Shown here piece after piece: positions 32,273-34,851 of a DNA stretch of 34,851 nucleotides. This DNA is from Desulfobacteraceae bacterium (GTDB lineage Bacteria > Desulfobacterota > Desulfobacteria > Desulfobacterales > Desulfococcaceae): NCBI GenBank assembly GCA_011390755.1, contig JAABRU010000004.1:1-34851 (forward strand). The letters are read 5' to 3'. The notes beneath the pieces were generated by a model. That model searched no databases, was not told where the DNA came from, and worked only from the letters and a program-made list of their open reading frames with translations. Made by a program: the position numbers and the translations under genes. Within the stretch, counting starts at the first letter, position 1. Every line of letters starts with the position of its first letter.

Positions 32273-34336
32273 TTATGATTCTTTTTCTTTGTTGACAGCT
32301 TCAATTACTTTTTCCGCCAGCTGGGCCGGTACTTCCTCATAATGGGAAAATTCCATTGCATAAGTACCGCGGCCGCCGGTCATGGATCGGAGATCCGGGG
32401 CATAGGTCTGAAATTCTGCCAGAGGCACCTGGGCTTTAATGATCTGATATTTCCCTTCGCTGTCCATTCCCATCACCCTGCCGCGGCGGCTGTTCAAATC
32501 ACCCATAATATCTCCCATAAAATCTTCGGGAGTCATTACAGTAACATTCATGATGGGTTCCAGAAGAACGGGACCGGCCTGTTCCACAGCCTTTTTAAAT
32601 GCCAGGGAGCCTGCAATTTTAAAAGCCATTTCCGAAGAATCCACAGCATGAAAAGAACCGTCATCCAGGGTGGCTTTGAAGTCCACACAGGGAAATCCGG
32701 CCAGAACCCCTCTTTCCGAGGCCTCGATAATCCCTTTTTCCACTGCCGGAATATAGGTTTTGGGAATGGCCCCGCCCACAATGGCATCCACAAACTCAAA
32801 CCCCTCTCCTCTGGGTTTGGGTTCTATCTGCACCCAGCAGTCGCCGAACTGCCCGTGTCCGCCGGTCTGCTTTTTGTGCCGTCCCTGAACCCGCACTTTT
32901 TTCTTGATGGTTTCCTGATAAGGTATTTTGGGTGTGTTGAGTGCAACTTCCACATTGAATTTCCGCTTGACTTTTTCCAGCACCACTTCAATATGCACCT
33001 GGCCGCGGCCCGATAGCAGAATTTCCTTGGTCTGGGAATTGCGATCCAGAATCAGGCCGGGATCTTCTTCCAGCAGTTTGTTTAAAGAACTGAAAACCTT
33101 GTCCTCATCTCCCTGTTTTTTGGCAGATACTGCAAAAGAAATCAGTGTGGGAAGCGGCTGCGCGCATTTGAACTGCACTTTGTCTGCATCGTCGCAGAGT
33201 GTATCCCCCGTTGTCGTATCCTTGAGTTTGGCAACGGCCGCGATGGCACCGGTCCGGGCTTCTTTTGCCGGTTTCTGCTCTTTTCCCAGAACAGTCAGCA
33301 ACTGGGAAAAGCGTTCTTTGTTCTGTTTTCCGCTATTATAAAAAGTGCCGTCCCCGCCCAGTTTTCCCGATACGACCCGGAAAAGGGAAAGGCGGCCCGC
33401 ATAGGGATCGGCAATGGTTTTGAAAACAAACGCGGAAAAAGGGGCATCCGGATCAGGGGCGATTTCCACTTCTTCCCCCTTTGCATTGATGGCTTTTTTT
33501 CCTTTTCTGTCCAGGGGGGAAGGCATGGCACTGATCAAAAAATCCATCAGAGGTTCCAGTGCAGTGGAAGAAACTGCCGAACCGCACAGCACCGGAACAA
33601 AGGTGCGTGTGATAACGCCTTTGCGCAAAGCGGCTTTGATTTCCTCATCGCTGATTTCCTCCCCTTCCAGGTAGCGTTCAATGAGTTCATCATCGGCTTC
33701 TGCCGCATTTTCAATCAGGCTTTCCCGTTCGGTCTCGGCTTCATCCTGCATATCCGCAGGTATATCGGTGATTGTCATTTCGCCGTTTTCAAAAATACAG
33801 GCCTTCATGGAGACAAGATCCACCACACCTTTGAAATCAGCCTGTGCACCGATGGGCAGTTGGACTTTGATGGGTTTGGGGCTGCCGAAGGATGTCAGTG
33901 TATCCTCAAATGCTTTTGTAAAATCAGCCCGTTCTTTTTCCATCTTATTGATAAATATCACGCAGGGGATATCAAATTCCGCGGCAAAATCCCATGCCTG
34001 CTCAGTCTGAAAACGGACACCGTCCACAGCATCCACCACCACAACCGCTCCGTCGGCCGCTTCCATGCACAGGCGGGTATCTGTAAAAAAATTCTGATCT
34101 CCGGGTGTGTCCAGCAGGGTGATGGTGTGTTTCTGCCATGTGAACTGGTGTAAACCGGTGCTGATACTCGAACCCCGTTTTATTTCTTCGGGCTCAAAGT
34201 CCATCGCGGTGTTTCCGTCTTCCACTTTTCCGATTCTGTTGGTCACGCCGGTTTTAAATAATATGGCTTCTGCCAAAGATGTTTTACCGGCGCCGTTATG
34301 GGCGACCAAAGCAACATTTCTCAATTTGTCAACCAT
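32273..34336 (-). CDS. EF-G-like translational GTPase (EF-G2/FusA2 type)
   Basis: The protein has 687 residues. The domain order is that of EF-G: GTPase (1-270), domain II (about 285-370), then III-V, with NFFTDTRLCMEAADGAVVVV and GGHGQFGDCWVQIEPKPRGEG. The G motifs deviate: G1 is AHNGAGKTS (Asp of AHIDAGKT absent), switch I reads RGSSISTGL rather than RGITI, G3 DTPGD is normal, and G4 reads NKME (130-133) with Glu in place of Asp. These are features of the EF-G paralogue group whose functions differ (ribosome recycling, stress, or unknown). It converges on the acyl cluster. Confidence 0.88.
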   Translation of the reverse strand: MVDKLRNVALVAHNGAGKTSLAEAILFKTGVTNRIGKVEDGNTAMDFEPEEIKRGSSISTGLHQFTWQKHTITLLDTPGDQNFFTDTRLCMEAADGAVVVVDAVDGVRFQTEQAWDFAAEFDIPCVIFINKMEKERADFTKAFEDTLTSFGSPKPIKVQLPIGAQADFKGVVDLVSMKACIFENGEMTITDIPADMQDEAETERESLIENAAEADDELIERYLEGEEISDEEIKAALRKGVITRTFVPVLCGSAVSSTALEPLMDFLISAMPSPLDRKGKKAINAKGEEVEIAPDPDAPFSAFVFKTIADPYAGRLSLFRVVSGKLGGDGTFYNSGKQNKERFSQLLTVLGKEQKPAKEARTGAIAAVAKLKDTTTGDTLCDDADKVQFKCAQPLPTLISFAVSAKKQGDEDKVFSSLNKLLEEDPGLILDRNSQTKEILLSGRGQVHIEVVLEKVKRKFNVEVALNTPKIPYQETIKKKVRVQGRHKKQTGGHGQFGDCWVQIEPKPRGEGFEFVDAIVGGAIPKTYIPAVEKGIIEASERGVLAGFPCVDFKATLDDGSFHAVDSSEMAFKIAGSLAFKKAVEQAGPVLLEPIMNVTVMTPEDFMGDIMGDLNSRRGRVMGMDSEGKYQIIKAQVPLAEFQTYAPDLRSMTGGRGTYAMEFSHYEEVPAQLAEKVIEAVNKEKES

Positions 34337-34535
34337 ACCAGCCTTATACTCCTCTCTGCATTATTTCGGTTTCTGTGTCCGACAGGAAGTCAGCATTTTT
34401 CCGGTGTCGGCAGATTCCGGTTCTGATTCCCAGTATTGTTCTGAAAATCTCTAAAATTATCAATTGTATCTGTTTATACTGAAAAAATCAAGTTCAATTT
34501 TTTTGCGGATGTCTTTTCCGTCCGGCATACAGTCA

Positions 34536-34641
34536 GCAGATCGAAACGTTTCCGGAGGAGTGCAAAAATTGTATTTTTGCATGTCAACCGGGAGATGCGG
34601 CGGTGCAAAAATACAGTTTCCGCACTCCGGAACAGTCGTAA
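34536..34641. repeat. Family F inverted repeat, copy 2
   Basis: It matches 24954-25060 along its length, with GGAGGAGTGCAAAAATTG on the left and CAGTTTCCGCACTCCGGAAC on the right. It abuts a family C right end. Confidence 0.7.
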
Positions 34642-34642
34642 A

Positions 34643-34711
34643 AGGGCGTATGCAATACGCCCCTGCATGAGTGGCTTAACCCGTCATTTAAACGTTGACA
34701 GAGTACTAGTG
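34643..34711. repeat. Family C repeat, right end
   Basis: GGGCGTATGCAATACGCCCC, then a segment ending AACCCGTCATTTAAACG and TTGACAGAGTACTA. It matches 22888-22953 and is the inverted complement of the left end that follows it. Confidence 0.72.
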
Positions 34712-34851
34712 TTCCGTCAAGGTTTAAATGACGGGTTGAATTTCCGTAGGGTGGGCACATGTTTTTCCGTGCCCACCGCACCCCGGTGGGCAGCGCTGCG
34801 CTTCTGCCCACCCTACGAAAATACAGGGTTTAAATACCCGTCAGTTTAATC
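34708..34851. mobile_element. Family C element, cut by the window end
   Basis: It begins TAGTGTTCCGTCAAGG followed by TTTAAATGACGGGTT, the inverted form of the preceding right end. Inside is a GTAGGGTGGGCAC...GCCCACCCTACG inverted repeat (about 34747-34818). Its right end lies outside the window; the last bases resemble the beginning of that end. Confidence 0.65.

Overview
The window looks like a chromosomal segment of a Gram-negative, anaerobe-like deltaproteobacterium (Desulfobacterota, probably Desulfobacterales). This rests on recognised protein families (PilY1 pilus cluster, argS-SPOR-gatC order, EF-G-like GTPase) and on the density of dispersed palindromic repeats. No rRNA or marker gene allows a genus call.

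Layout. 1-685: gene-free repeat cluster. 686-7569 (minus strand): type IV pilus minor pseudopilin operon fimT/gspH-pilW-pilV-pilX-pilY1; PilY1 carries three inserted TIG domains. 7799-8053: MITE-like element. 8172-8978: secreted protein with a dockerin-like C-terminus. 9055-9249: more repeats. 9421-9497: tRNA-Arg(TCT). 9568-10015 (minus): hicB with a frameshifted hicA. 10472-19784 (plus): a type I restriction-modification island, hsdM - DUF1016 nuclease - GxxExxY protein - 60-bp tandem array - hsdS - hsdR - YgjP/SprT-like metalloprotease. 20145-21572 (minus): hexapeptide-repeat-like protein. 21573-23342: a 1.8-kb gene desert packed with several families of short inverted-repeat elements, two of them interrupted by a copy of a third family. 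23343-24840: YwbE, a small membrane protein and a GT2 glycosyltransferase. 25193-32149 (plus): a tightly packed run of argS, SPOR protein, gatC, a 150-aa unknown, BtrH-like acyltransferase, acyl carrier protein, catalytic ketoacyl synthase and a catalytically dead ketoacyl synthase/chain-length-factor-like partner. 32273-34336 (minus): EF-G-like GTPase. 34337-34851: repeats.

How parts work together. The pilus genes encode minor pilins that prime a pilus and its tip adhesin. The RM island is a complete HsdM/S/R system with two predicted PD-(D/E)XK accessory proteins and a protease in the same transcription direction. The ACP, KS, KS-like and BtrH genes form a minimal type II acyl-chain-building set with an acyl-transfer enzyme, attached to a translation/cell-envelope operon; its product is unknown.

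The strongest new-looking signals are (i) a MITE-like family with ends CAATGTCATTGACTTAAG and apparent 10-bp target duplications, seen inserted inside other elements; (ii) the BtrH-ACP-KS-KSbeta module; and (iii) the 60-bp array before hsdS, which is open in an acidic 20-residue-repeat frame whose stop codon overlaps the hsdS start. All comparisons were made by eye.
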